Of a stretch of 64,000 nt of DNA, positions 42,356 to 54,310 are shown one piece after another. Numbering within the stretch: the first letter of the stretch is position 1; each line of letters opens with the position of its first letter. The position numbers were made by a program, and so were the translations under genes. The DNA is from Ariolimax columbianus (Eukaryota > Mollusca > Gastropoda > Stylommatophora > Arionidae), in the NCBI GenBank assembly GCA_036924085.1, contig JAVGWX010000014.1, forward strand, positions 40,729,556-40,793,555. The letters run 5' to 3'. Under the pieces are notes generated by a model, which saw only the letters and a list, made by a program, of their open reading frames with translations, ran no database searches and had not been told where the DNA came from.

Positions 42356-44661
42356 GATGCCAGAGTGTTCTCTTTTTCTTTTTTAAAAGAACGACATAAA
42401 AGAGAACTGGGCATCATTGAGAAACACACTCTATGATACAGCTGTTAAACACATTGGCCCACTCACGCGTAAGCATAAGGACTTGTTTGCTGAGAACGAT
42501 CTGGAAATACAGAGCCTTCTCGATGCAAAACATGAAGAGCACAGGGAATACCAGAGGGACACACCATCTCCGGCAGCAAAAGCTGCCTTCAATACTGCTC
42601 GTAAAGCTGTCCAGACCAGGCTTAGAGAGATGCAAGACCCCTGGCTCAGCAAAAGAGCTGACGAAATTGAGATGTTCGCAGAGCGTCATGACACCAAACG
42701 GTTTTACGAGGCACTGAAAACTCTCTACGGCCCGCAGCCCTCTATTAATACTCCAGTTCGCAGTGCGGATGGGGCACTGCTAACAGATAAGGTTCAGATT
42801 CTAGACAGATGGGCAGACCACTTCTGCAAAATACTAAACCACCCATCGTCCATAAATGAAGAGGCCATCCGGCGAATGTCGCAGGTGGAACTGAACCTGG
42901 CGTTGGATGAAGTTATCACTGAGGAGGAAGTCGACAGGGCAATCAGTTCACTATCTATAGGAAAAGCTCCAGGAGCGGATGCAATACCAGCAAAGGTATA
43001 TAAGACAGCTAGCCCATTCCTCACCAGAAGGATCACTGAACTCTTCTGCCACATGTGGGCTGAAGGAAAAATTCCGCAGGAGCTAAAGGACGCCTCAATC
43101 GTTCACCTGTTCAAAAGAAAAGGCAACCGCCAGGAATGCGACAATCATCGTGGAATATCGCTACTCTCCGTAGCAGGTAAGATCCTAGCTCGCTTACTGC
43201 TAAACAGGCTCCACAAACACCTTGAACAAAGCCACCACCTCCCAGAAAGCCAATGTGGATTTAGAGCCGGAAGAGGAACAGTGGACATGATTTTTGCCGC
43301 TCTCCAAGTACAAGAGAAGTGTCGGGAATAAAATCAGGCCTTGTACACCACATTTATTGATTTGACAAAGGCATTTGATGCAGTAAACAGAGGAGGGCTG
43401 TGGATGATAATGTCCAAGTTTGGCTGCCCCAACAAGTTCATAACCATGATAAAACAGCTACACGAAGGCATGTGTGCTCGTGTACTAGACAGCGATGCAA
43501 TTTTTAAAACGTTTCTAGAAACAAACGGAGTAAAATGAGGATGTGTACTCGCCCCGACTTTGTTCAGCATGATGTTCGCGGCCACGATGACAGACGCCTT
43601 CAGATCATTGGAGCTCAATCCCAGAAGAATGAAGGCCAAAACCAAAGTGGCAGGCGACATAATCAGGGAACTTGTATTTGCTGAAGACTGCGCTCTAATG
43701 AGCAACTCAGAACTGAACATGCAGGTTGGAATGGACCGGTTCTCTGCCGGATGCGAAAATTTTGGCCTGACCATAAATGCCAAAAAAACAGAGGTCATGT
43801 ACAAACCAGCACCAGGCATGCCGTATACAAAACCAGAGACTACACTCAGCGGGCAGACGCTGAATGCCGTAGACAAATTCACATATCTGGGCAGCACGCT
43901 GTCAAGATCTGTCAGCCTAGACGATGAGGTGGCAAGCAGAATAGCAAAGGCCAGCACAGCCTTTGGTAGAATGCGCTCGATGGTCTGGGCACGTCGTGGC
44001 ATCAGCATCAAGACCAAACTCAAAGTCTACCGTGCAACCATCATTCCAACCCTACTATACGCTTGCGAAAGCTGGACTGTATACTCTGGACATGCAAGGA
44101 GGTTAAACCACTTCCACACAGGTTGCCTGAGGCGAATATTCCACATCCTGACATTGAGGTTCCCTTGAGGGCTAACATGCCCAGCATCCATGCACTGCTA
44201 GAAAAAGCATGACTAGGATGGGTCGGACACCTCGTCCGTATGTCAGACGAGCAGCTCCCAAAGAAGCTTCTCTACGGCGAGCTGAGAGAGGAATGGCGCG
44301 AGAGAGGGCGCCCAAAGAAACGTTTTAAAGACGGTCTGAAGGACTCACTGAAAAGTTCCCAGATAGACATCGACACCTGGGAATGTCTTGCGCAAAACAG
44401 ATCTGACTAGAGAAGCGCAGTCAAAGCAGGTGTAGCTACCAGCGAAGACGACCGTGTTGTGAAAGCCCAGAGCAGACGCGAGACCCGGAAATCCCGAACA
44501 GCGGGAACACCATCACCTTCTACAGAGCTCGTGTGCCCGATGTGTAGCAGATGTTTTCGTGCCCGCATTGGCCTGTTCAGCCACATGCGCACCCACACCC
44601 AACAGGGAAATCTGTACAAGGTTGATGTTGGCGGTCCTCATCGACAACGATGGACAGCTAT

Positions 44662-44664
<3 letters not shown>
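42356..44664 (+). pseudogene. Non-LTR retrotransposon RT gene with C2H2 finger, copy 2
   Basis: About 95% identical to the 5.5-kb copy and starting with the same 5' hairpin. The frame is readable from the hairpin but has a TAA at 43329, a TGA at 43536 (CAA in the other copy), a 39-base in-frame deletion near 43617, catalytic FADD changed to FAED (43677-43688), a deletion of about 20 bases near 44150 that shifts frame, and a TGA near 44209. The NHRGISLL site that is a stop in copy 1 is intact here. The C-terminal finger C-P-M-C...H-M-R-T-H is intact (within 44528-44600). Same 3' end before a (TA)n tract. Clearly dead as a polymerase. Confidence 0.9.
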
Positions 44665-44714
<50 letters not shown>

Positions 44715-44732
44715 TATATACATATATATATA

Positions 44733-44794
<62 letters not shown>

Positions 44795-44812
44795 CACACA
44801 CACACATCTATC
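44665..44812. repeat. (TA)n/(CA)n microsatellite
   Basis: TA run, CACACA block, TA run, CACACA block. Overlapping poly-Tyr/Ile ORFs are spurious. Confidence 0.97.
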
Positions 44813-44939
44813 CATATGCTGTGTCCTTCGCTTGCTTCGGCAGATAGGGGAGATTTATAGGGTCTTTGATGAGACATGAGGCATCAAGAATAAATTAGAC
44901 TATACAGAGACGATCTCTCCACAATTCTGCTCACATCAA

Positions 44940-45115
44940 CCCTTCTTCAACGCCTGGTGGAATGGAGTGTCCTATTTCCTTGTACTAAATACAAAAGACA
45001 ATTTAGTGCTCCGATTGGCTTATTTAGGCATCTCCGAACTCATGCGAACAGTGAATATCGACAAAGTGGTCCTTATCAATTACAATGGACACACAACACA
45101 CAAACAACAACATAC
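44940..45115 (+). pseudogene. LINE C-terminal zinc-finger remnant
   Basis: Reads FPCTKYKRQFSAPIGLFRHL then RTH, a diverged version of the C2H2 finger ending the LINEs at 7.7 and 44.5 kb; the second Cys is replaced by Lys. QLQWTHN-like codons match the GPHRQRW tail. A separate, older copy of the same LINE class. Confidence 0.6.
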
Positions 45116-45194
45116 ATAATATCAGATATAAAGATAATTTGTCCAGGCAGTCACTGTGCAGTGTGGAGATTTTTATTTTGTCTTGGCAGTAAAA

Positions 45195-45280
45195 AAAAAC
45201 CTAGATCCTTAACTGGATTTGAACCCATGTCCATTAGATGACTTGGAGACAGGTATTTCAATTACTTGGTCACAACACAC
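45195..45280 (-). repeat. tRNA-like SINE remnant
   Basis: On the - strand: TGTGACCAAGTAATTGAAAT (A-box-like) and CATGGGTTCAAATCCAG (B-box-like) at about normal spacing. No stable cloverleaf or CCA-end context, so a SINE head rather than a tRNA gene. Confidence 0.55.
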
Positions 45281-46045
45281 CACTAACATATAAATATAGA
45301 TATATATGAATATTTAAACTTTACAGTCTGAAGATGATATGTCTATCAATATATTTGACTATGTGATTATTGTATGACTATAAAGATTATATTTAGTTAT
45401 AGTAACAATATTAGTTGATAATAATACAATCAGGTTCTCTTCATAAGAATAGTCAACTACCACTATGCGCCTATATTAGAAGATTTGGTCACAGAGCATA
45501 AAAACGACTGCATGACAGATAGGTAGATAATATAATGAATGTTCTTTAAAAATGTCTAACAACAACCACTGCAACAAATTTGGCAGAAGAGCGAAAACAT
45601 CAGTGCGGCAGCAAAGGTTGACAGAGAGAATAAATGATATGAGAGCGAGTCAAAAAGTAACCTTATTTGTGCATATTCTACTCCTAAAAAATATTAGCTT
45701 ATTAGTTACTGGATTAAAAAACATGCTGTGACCAGATTAATTTATGTATTTTTCAACTATACAATTTCAGCTGTAGTTTTCTCAATTTTCCACACATTTT
45801 AGAGAAGTATATATTATTTAAAGATAAATTATTGTACTGTTTAAATAACTAAATATACTGGCATATTTATTTGTTTTTGTATATATTATAATTATCATGT
45901 GACTGGAAAAAAAACTATTAAAAAGTAATATAAAAATGTCTACTTACAGCCAAATCCTGGATTATGAGGCAGTGGTTTCCAAACTGTTTCGGTCCACGGA
46001 ACCCTTAGCGTACCAGAATTTGTCCATGGGATCCAAAGTCAGATA

Positions 46046-48700
46046 TTAACTGGTTGCATACTATAAGCCGCTCCCAGCGCCAGAACACTTATTCACCCGC
46101 GGCCATAAGCCGCTGTGAGCGCCAATGTTTGTTTCATAGTAAAACAAATTATAAATTTATAGTTTTCCTTTCCGTTTCGGTACGAGATTTTAATTTACCG
46201 AAAGGATGTTGATTTCTTGAACCACATGTGGACCAAATCGGATGTTAAAAATTGTATTCTTGTCATAATTATCATATTTTCAAGCTAGTTACCGAACTGT
46301 AAAAAATTGTTTACCATGGCAACAAGCGATAAGGTCACCAAAAGCACTTGTACGGCTCGTCTAACTATTGAACAGGCTAGAAACTTGTTTCAACAGATAA
46401 ATAATACATCTAGTGAAGACGACGTAAGTGAACAGATGTCAACAATAATGATTCAATTGATTTTGATGAATACGAAAAAAAATAGTACTGACAGCGCAAG
46501 TAGTGATAGCGAAGATGGTGCACGTCCTGGACCATCAAAAGTCCCTAAAAACGCTAAGACGGCTGCTAGATTTACAAATAGTTCAGTAAAAAATGGAGCT
46601 CAAGAAAGAGAACAGTGGCACCAAGTAACTGAAGGTGAAACAACAGGCAGTATTCCCTTTGTTCCAACTCGTGAACCAGGTATGCATGCAAAACTAGATG
46701 CATCTTCCTCTGAACTAGATTGTTGGTTTGCCTTGATAACACCAGATGTGTTAGATTCATTGGTGTCAATGATCAATGAATATGCAGAATTGAAGAAATC
46801 CAAACAAGTTTCTTTACAAAAGTCTACACTTGCAAGTTGGAAGCCTATCACTGAATATGAGCCGTTAAAATTTGTGGCCGTAATTATCGCAATAGGTTTA
46901 GGTAAAAAAGCATCGGTGAAGGATTATTGGGCACACAAACCGCACAACTACAACCCATGGTACAGTCAGATGTTTCCCAGATTGAGATTTGAAATCATTT
47001 ACCACACCATGATGCATGTTGGATATGCTGAATCTGTAGGCAAGGACAAAATAGAGCCATTCTTGAATTCACTAATAGCAAAGTTCCAGGGCGCATTTGA
47101 TCCATTTCAGGATCTGGCCATTGATGAAATGGTAATAGGCTATAACGGACGCTGGAAGCACAAGCAGTACAATGCCTCCAAGCCAAGCAAGTATCACATC
47201 AAGACTTTTGGCTTGTGTGATTCTACTACAGGGTATGTCTACTCTGTATTGACATACTTCGGAAAAAACACATCATATCTCCTTGCCAATGACCGTACAA
47301 GTCAGGCCGTGAAGGTGTTTGATTACCTGCTGCAAGGAATTGGAAAAGGCCACCATGTATTTGCGGATAGGTACTACACTGTAGACACCGTGATTACATA
47401 TCTGTTGAGTAGGGGTATTGATTATACTGGCCCACTCAACATCAACAGGAACAATTTTCTGCTTCAGTTGAAGACCATTTCTCTACAGCTCCGAAAAGCT
47501 AGGTGGTACAGAAATGATGATGGATCCCAGATATGTGTTGCTTGGCGAGATAAGAAAGCCAAAAAGCCGTGTATTGTTGTCTCCACCAAGACTACAGTTC
47601 AGATGGAGCAGGTTACAACTAGATGAGGCAACACAGTTGAAAAACCCAAAGTACTGCAGCGATACAACATGTGTATGAATGGATGTGACCATAGCGACCA
47701 GATGGTATCATACTATGGCAGCTTCCAAAGAAAAACAAGAAAATGGTGGACACAAATATTTTATTGGATCATTGAGGTTTCACAGGTAAATGCTCATATA
47801 TTATACACGCTCTGTCATGCTGATGAGAAGCCTATGCCCTTGAAAGTCTTCAAAGAAAATGTATCCATCAGCTGACTGAGAAGGCTGCATCTATCATCCC
47901 GCAAGAGGTAGTAACCACAAACAGCAATAAAGTTGGGAGAAAATTCAAAGAAGGAAACAAAATTCAAAGATATGAGGGTGCTGTGCCTCTTGTGGATCAC
48001 TCAGACAAAGACAGGAACTGCATTGTATGCTCAACTCCTGCAAAGAGAGCCCGCACAAATTTTTATTGCACTGGTTGCCCAGAAAAGCCACATCTCCATC
48101 CGAAGAACTGTTTTAGAGTGTACCATACACATGATCCTGCAGATGGTGCTCACTAAAGACATTGATGCACTGTAAATAAATTGGAGATATATATCTTTTT
48201 TTTAATGTTAATTTTTCCAAAGATATATTTTTTTTTTCAAATGTTTATTTTTCAAAAAATGTTTAATTTTTTCTGATCTGGCCTACATGTGGTTACATTA
48301 GCTATTAGAAGTGTAAATATTATCAAATTTCTGTGTTCTTAGATTTGTTTTTCTTATTGTTGGATATACTTTATGATAACCACCAAGTAAAAGACATTAA
48401 ATGTTTCGGACATTCAAAAATTTAAGGTGAGTTGGCACTTTTTTATAATTTTGAAATGCTTTTCTGTTGTAAATAATAATTTACCATTTACAAATTTCCT
48501 ACTAAAAAATAACACACAATTGTTTTAGATCTATCTTAGAGAACATTCATTTACCTACAAAATGGTATATCATTCATAAAAATATGTTAATAATTAAGAA
48601 AACTGCAGCTAAATTTGTACATTAACCTGCAAATGGGAAAATGGGACCTAAATTTAATTCTGCCACAGCCTGTTTTTCAATTCAGTAGCTAATCAGTTAA
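46046..48700 (+). mobile_element. Probable piggyBac element boundaries (TTAA)
   Basis: TTAA at 46046-46049 followed by CTGGTTGCATACTA, and TTAA at 48697-48700 whose reverse complement continues CTGATTAGCTACTG (9 of 14 matches). An alternative right TTAA lies at 48707-48710. Near the left end AAGCCGCTSHSAGCGCC is repeated twice (about 46065 and 46105), as subterminal repeats often are. Confidence 0.5.
46316..48156 (+). pseudogene. piggyBac (PGBD4-type) transposase, lightly broken
   Basis: Start chosen at ATG 46316 in a good ACCATGG context. An acidic, Ser-rich N-terminus (about residues 1-125) precedes the DDE_Tnp_1_7 domain: W-K-P-I-T-E-Y-E-P-L-K-F, DYWA, PRLRFEIIYHTMMHVG, LAIDEMVIGYNGR with D270, KYHIKTFGLCDS, VFADRYYT with D351, and NGCDHSDQM with the third and fourth Asp (47687-47698). 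A Cys-rich C-terminus C-x2-C...C-x2-C-x3-H-x2-P-x2-C...H (48018-48140) is present. Breaks: TGA at 47624 and one frameshift between about 47845 and 47870. All catalytic Asp remain, so inactivation is recent. It cuts at TTAA in known relatives. Confidence 0.9.
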
Positions 48701-48819
48701 GCCCACTTAACAGTTGGAGTTCGCAGTTGATGAAAATATTGGAATGTTTCGCTGCATCCTTGTAAATATCAGTCATGGTACCCCAGGGTGACGCCACACA
48801 CAGTTTGGGAACCACTGTT

Positions 48820-49715
48820 CTAAGGCCTATGATGTCTTTTCCTTGATAATTCTCACATAGTATATCCAATTATGAGTAGAAATCATTCAGGAGCATGCAC
48901 ATATATTAACATTTACTATAATTTGTTTAATGAAACTGGCTTATCAGCAGGATGACTTGGTGTGTGCATAATAATATAACCATATACCTGTGAAATTTTG
49001 TAAACTTTAGACCTACAAAAATTTTACAATAATATCAATTTTAAAACATGAAGACATTTTTGTAACTTGGAAAGATCATTTCCTGTGGTATTTCAAAAAT
49101 GTGGATCGGTTTTTGACACTATTAGTATTTTTTTTAGATTTTTTTTCTAACTATACCAAACTTGTTGCTAGTACCAGATGTTGGCCATAATTAAATCTAT
49201 AAGTCTGCCTCAGCAGTGTGTGGCAGGGAGAGTTACGGTTACTTTTTGGCTTATGTTCGTACAATCAGCAATATGTGATGTGGTAATTGTAACAATATCC
49301 CTAATACAGTTAAAGTGGTTCCTCTATGTGGATCCTTGACACACATTTTTGGGGGGAGTAGGAAATGGATACCCCACTGACTTTTATTATGCATATCATA
49401 TGGGTGATTATTTATAGGCTGTGGAAGGGGCTGGCAACTCATTCAAAACTCAGAAACCACCTCTGCAAGAAGATATAAATCATTTGTTGCAGGCTTTCTG
49501 CAAGGAGTCCAACAGCAGTGGTGGTCTAATGCTCCTGCTTGAGCCAAAAAGGAAGGCTATTGACAGGCAGTGAGTGAGTGTAACAATTTCTATAATACTT
49601 GATAGCCAATGACAATCGGTGTAACAAATGGTTTAAGCAACAATTTAAATAATGCATAACAAACAGTCAGTGTACACATTTTAGTAATACGTGACAAATA
49701 GTCAGTGTAAAAATT
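48820..49715. other. Intergenic AT-rich sequence, nothing recognised
   Basis: No gene or repeat family except the possible TIR at 49237-49259. Confidence 0.4.
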
Positions 49716-49719
49716 GTAG

Positions 49720-50548
49720 TAATATGTAAAAGGATAAAAGTAAAAATTTTAGTAATTAATGATGATTGGTCAAATTAAACATTTTAGCATTACACGTAAA
49801 ATGGTAAAAGTAACAATTTTTTAAAATTAATAATGAATAGTCAAAGTAAAAATGTTATAAATATGTAAAATGATAAAAGTAACAATTTCAGTAATTAATG
49901 ATGAATGTTCAAAGTAAAAATGTTAGTAATATGTAAAATGATAAAAGTAACAATTTTAGTAGTTAATGATGAATTGTAAAAGTAAAAATGTTAGTAATAT
50001 GTAAAATGATAAAAGTAACAATTTTAGTAATTAATCATGAATTGTAAAAGTAAAAATGTTAGTAATATGTAAAATGATAAAAGTAACAATTTTAGTAGTT
50101 AATGATGAATGGTCAAAGTAAAAATGTTAGTAATATGTAAAATGATAAAAGTAACAATTTTAGTAGTTAATGATGAATGGTCAAAGTAAAAATGTTAGTA
50201 ATATGTAAAATGATAAAAGTAACAATTTTAGTAGTTAATGATGAATGGTCAAAGTAAAAATGTTAGTTATATGTTAAAATGATAAAAGTAACAATTTTAG
50301 TAATTAATGATGAATGGTCAAAGTAAAAATGTTAGTTATTGGTAAAATGATAAATGTAACAATTTTAGTAGTTAATGATGAATGGTCAAAGTAAAAATGT
50401 TAGTTATATGTAAAACGATAAAAGTAACAATTTTAGTAATTAACGATGAACTGTCAAAGTAAAAATGTTAGTAATTGGTAAAATGATAAAAGTAACAATT
50501 TTAGTAATTAATATTGAATGGTCAATATAAAAATGTTAGTTATACACA
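49720..50548. repeat. AT-rich minisatellite, 68 bp x about 12
   Basis: Period 68 in the centre (AATGATAAAA at 50073 and 50141). Units combine AAAGTAACAATTTTAGTAGT and GTCAAAGTAAAAATGTTAGT. The edges are diverged. A related TTTAGTAATA-type array lies at 52.3 kb. Confidence 0.92.
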
Positions 50549-50699
50549 TTAGTTAGTAAAATAGCAAACTTTATGGGGTATGGCGGGGGGAGAAGAGGGG
50601 GGCCTATGGTAAAACCAAAACCCACAGAGCCATATCCTTCTTCAATGTCCCCAGCAACGCCTACTCCAGGATATTGGAGCAGAGACTAAGACATCTGGT

Positions 50700-51120
50700 A
50701 GAGTCATAGATGGGCTGAGCCTATTGCGGCTTTATAGCAAACCAAAGTACTCTTCTCCTTCTTCATACACTTTCAAATGTCAACTTGAATATATCTCAAG
50801 AAAGCAGCATGAGGCTATTAGTATTTCCATAAAGCTTGTCCCAGGAATAGTATCGGTAATGGCCACATGTGCTTTCTCTGTTTCTCGTATGTTGGACATG
50901 CTGGTAGCAGATGCTCGACAGTCATTTGGCAGTGATGCAGACATATTCATCTTCTTCTTCTTCTTCATACGCTGTCAGACGTCAACCTTTATTTTTTCTA
51001 AAAAAGCAGCGGTCATCCTGAGGCTGTCGACACTGCCATAGAGCTTGTCTAGTGTTGCCACTGGTGATGGCCACATCTGCTTTCTCTGATCCTCGTAAGA
51101 CATATTCATCTGAATGTCCT
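50700..51120. repeat. Two related modules of about 200 bp
   Basis: 50755-50960 and 50965-51115 share CTTCTTCATAC, TGTCAACTT/ACGTCAACC, AAAGCAGC, CATAGAGCTTGTC and GGCCACATCTGCTTTCTCTG. A local duplication of unknown origin with a CTTCTT microsatellite at the junction. Confidence 0.6.
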
Positions 51121-51470
51121 ATTCTCAGTTTATTGTGGCCTGTGTAGAGTCTAAAGATTATTACCTGCTCTTCTCTGTTGAGCTGGTAAAATGCACCATT
51201 TGTTTGATGACTTGCGTGCTGCTTCTATACCTGGTATACCTCCTGGAATATTGATAAGTTATGCCTTTATCAGTTTCAGATAGCTTTCCACGGTATCACA
51301 ACTCTCTTATAACTGTAATATAGTTTATACAGTATAACTTATTGTTCCTTAAGTCTGTATTTTTCTGGCTACCCAGTGTCGCAACCACTGACAATGCGTC
51401 TGAGTAGGCTTAACGGCCGCTGCCAAGACAAAAATTCAAGTAAAAAATCTACCCAAGTTATTTGTACCTT
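51121..51470. other. Intergenic sequence, nothing recognised
   Basis: No supported feature. At 51385-51430 a stretch (AGTAGGCTTAACGGCCGCTG) is the inverse of sequence near 21605. Confidence 0.4.
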
Positions 51471-51474
51471 TCCA

Positions 51475-51570
51475 CAGGTGGTTTGTTAAGAGCAGCTATA
51501 GATGGCACCTAACTAGCTGCAGGTCTACTTAGCTCTAGTGTTTGAGTCTATTAATATGGACTCACACATA
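51475..51570 (-). repeat. Dispersed repeat E, copy in opposite orientation
   Basis: TAGATGGCACCTAACTAGCT, GGTCTACTTAGCTCTAGTGT and GAGTCTATTAATATGGACT are the reverse complement of 21215-21285. Confidence 0.65.
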
Positions 51571-52270
51571 GGTTAAAAATCACAGTCCAAAAAACTGGTT
51601 GTATACAGACTGTAGTCTTATAAACCAGTATAAATACTATAAGTCTGTGATGAGTACGACTTGTCTGTCATTAGAATTTCTGATGCAGTTTTCAAAACTT
51701 TTGCATCTGATCTGAAGTTACTTGAAAATGTTCTAGTTGCCCATGATAGCTGTCTTAATGTACTGTTTTTTAGGCTCAGAAAGATCCCTCTACCTCCACT
51801 CTCTGTTGCATTTGATGTCGGTCCACATGTGTCCAGATGTTGCTTGGGAAGTGATTCTCTATGTATTTTACAGTTAGGGCTCATATATCTATTTCTGTTT
51901 GGCTGCTTTTTTTGTCCAATGCCAGGAATGTTTTGTACCAGCTCTGGAAAGCACGCACTGTTTTCTCCAGCTTGGAAGCATGTGCGTAGTGCGCATAGGT
52001 TTTATTTATGATGTGCTATTTGTAGAATCAGTTCTCCACTGATGACACAAAGTTACTCCACTTGAGTTTTCCCCTTCATAGGAAGCAAAGAGTCAAGGAA
52101 CCATATTCTGAAGGCAACCCAACGTCCACCGAATGACAACATAAGACAATATATAAGAGATCGTGGAACTAGACTGGAATCAGGCCACAAGGAAGACAGC
52201 AGATAGAAAGGTCTGGTGCTCTTTGTGCCAAACCTCTATACCTCATGATAGAAGAAGAGTAACTAAGTGA
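51571..52270. other. Intergenic sequence, nothing recognised
   Basis: Two overlapping ORFs of 88 and 116 codons at 51618-52011 lie on opposite strands and share no recognisable motif. Confidence 0.4.
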
Positions 52271-52274
52271 GTAA

Positions 52275-52500
52275 GACAAATGGTCAGTCTTCTAATTTAG
52301 TAATACATCACAAATAGTCAGTCTTCTAATTTAGTAATACATCACAAATAGTCAGTCTTCTAATTTAGTAATACATCACAAATAGTCAGTCTTCTAATTT
52401 AGTAATACATCACAAATAGTCAGTCTTCTAATTTAGTAATACATCACAAATGGTCAGTCTTCTAATTTAGTAATACATCACAAATAGTCAGTGTAATATT
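52275..52500. repeat. Minisatellite, 33 bp x 7
   Basis: Unit GTCAGTCTTCTAATTTAGTA plus ATACATCACAAAT. Almost identical copies. Confidence 0.95.
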
Positions 52501-53815
52501 TCTTGTAATTAATAAATTGTAAAAGTAACAATTTAGAAATACATGACAAATGATCAAAGTAAAAATGTTAGTAATTAACTAGCAATAACCAGTCAATAAT
52601 GACAAAAGTAAATGGAATTCAATGGACTTTGTGACTAAATAATTTGATGGTAAGTCAATTACAAATCTCTTTGAAGACAAACACTATTTGTGAAAATGTG
52701 TAGATAATTTTCAAAGAATAATAATAATTTTTGCCTAGGCATCTAGGGCATGTTGTGTCGATCGACCACTACCATGTCCAATTGCTGAGGCTTGTAGTCA
52801 AACCTTGTTCTGTGTCAAAGGAGAGATTGCTATCTGTCGGAGCCATGTAGAACGGGGGCGGTGCCTCCCACGGCGACTGGAGGCCAGTGTGAGACCGTTA
52901 TTATACTTAGCTTACTTGGACATTATCTGGTAAACCGGAACTTCCCGATCCAGTCGGACCATGTGATCAAATACAGACAGGTGGCTGCGGACCAGAGTAT
53001 CCAAGATGGAGGGAAGACTCATCTTTGCATACATCTCGACAATACAGACGAGATCGAATGACCGGATACTGAGGAAGCATCACTGGTTGCACATATGAAA
53101 GGCATCGAGTCTTGATATGTCCTTGTTTCAAAGAATGCTCCCTGATAAAAACATGTTTTTAACAAAAATGTTCAAATTTTCATCTATTCCTCGGGTGAGA
53201 GCGACTTAAAGCCGTCTTTTTCCCAAAAGAGGTTCAGGAAGGCAACCTCCCACGTGATCAAAAGATTGTCACATTTTAAAAATATCCAATCCCATAACTA
53301 GTTCATCACTCCTGTGACATCAAGAATCCCCCTTTGGCAAGGATTTTATGAAAAGACACATTTGTATAACACATAAGTCAACCTTCACTTCCTCAGTTAT
53401 ATTTACACAATGTCACGGGAGTATTTATATGAGTAGATGCTGAGAACCACATAATACAGTGACAGACAAACGGTAACAAACAGCTAGAATTATGAGATTG
53501 TATGACAAATGGTCAAAATAACAATTTCAGAAATACATACCAAATTGTCATTATCGTAATTTTAGTAGGAAGGGGCTTATCAAGGATGGACTTATCAGCT
53601 GCCTTCTACCCTGGAGTGTACCGATTAACCAGATAGAAAGTCAGACATTCTATCATCTGTTCCTTAACATGAGGTGTAGATGTTTGTCAAAGAAAACTCT
53701 GTGCAATCCAATCAGCTGTCTTTCTTTGATCTGATTCAAATAGACAAGGTTTTGACTTGTGTTGCGATGAACTTACAGACAATTTTGCATAATCACCATG
53801 CACGAGAGATACATT
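52501..53815. other. Intergenic sequence, nothing recognised
   Basis: Includes degraded ACAATTTCAGAAATACAT-type units but no gene. The 66-codon ORF at 52861-53061 has no known motif. Confidence 0.4.
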
Positions 53816-53819
53816 TCTG

Positions 53820-54310
53820 ATATTAGAGTTACAGACATTTCAAAATTATCAGCATACCCCAGATTTACAGACATTTTTACATTTCAGCATACACCAGAGT
53901 TACAGACATCTGTACATTATCAGCAAACCCCAGAGTTACATACATTTTTACATTATTAGCATATACCAAAGTTACACACATTTTTACATTATCAGCATAT
54001 ACAAGATTTACATACATTTTTACATTATCAGCATATACCAAAGTTACACACATTTTTACATTATCAGCATACACAAGATTTACATACAATTTTACATTAT
54101 CAGCATACACAAGATTTACATACATTTTTACATTATCAGCATACACAAGATTTACATACATTTTACATTATCAGCATACACAAGATTTACATACATTTTT
54201 ACATTATCAGCATACTCCAGAGTTACATACATTTTTACATTTCCCCATACCCCAGAGTTACAGACATCTGTACATTATCAGCATACCCCAGAGTTACATA
54301 CATTTACCAT
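53820..54310. repeat. AT-rich minisatellite, 36 bp x about 13
   Basis: Units ACATACATTTTTACATTATC plus AGCATACACAAGATTT. A 36-bp period is a multiple of 3, giving a 94-codon - strand ORF of V-Y-A-D-N-V-K-M repeats; no other evidence supports it as a protein. Confidence 0.92.

Larger units (their letters stand above)
45971..48818. mobile_element. hAT-like element split by a piggyBac
   Basis: Left end CAGTGGTTTCCAAACTGT and right end, inverted, CAGTGGTTCCCAAACTGT: the classic hAT terminal motif. The flanking octamers TTATGAGG and TTCTAAGG agree at 6 of 8 positions, as for an old 8-bp duplication. Only about 75-110 bp of hAT-like sequence remains at each side; the inside is the piggyBac gene. 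Confidence 0.65.
45640..49259. mobile_element. Possible outer transposon frame (mariner-like ends)
   Basis: TA at 45638-45639 and 49260-49261 enclose inverted ends TGAGAGCGAGTCAAAAAGTAACC / CGAACATAAGCCAAAAAGTAACC, of which the inner 12 bases match perfectly and the outer part is poor. Nothing mariner-like is coded inside. Tentative. Confidence 0.3.

Noticed and set aside
44459..44860. 133-codon zinc-finger protein gene
   Set aside because: It is the C-terminal finger of the LINE running into a TA/CA microsatellite.
52861..53061. 66-codon ORF as a small gene
   Set aside because: No recognisable motif, no splice context, and length within chance expectation.
53877..54161. 94-codon - strand ORF of V-Y-A-D-N-V repeats
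   Set aside because: By-product of a 36-bp array whose period is a multiple of 3; no start context or splice sites.
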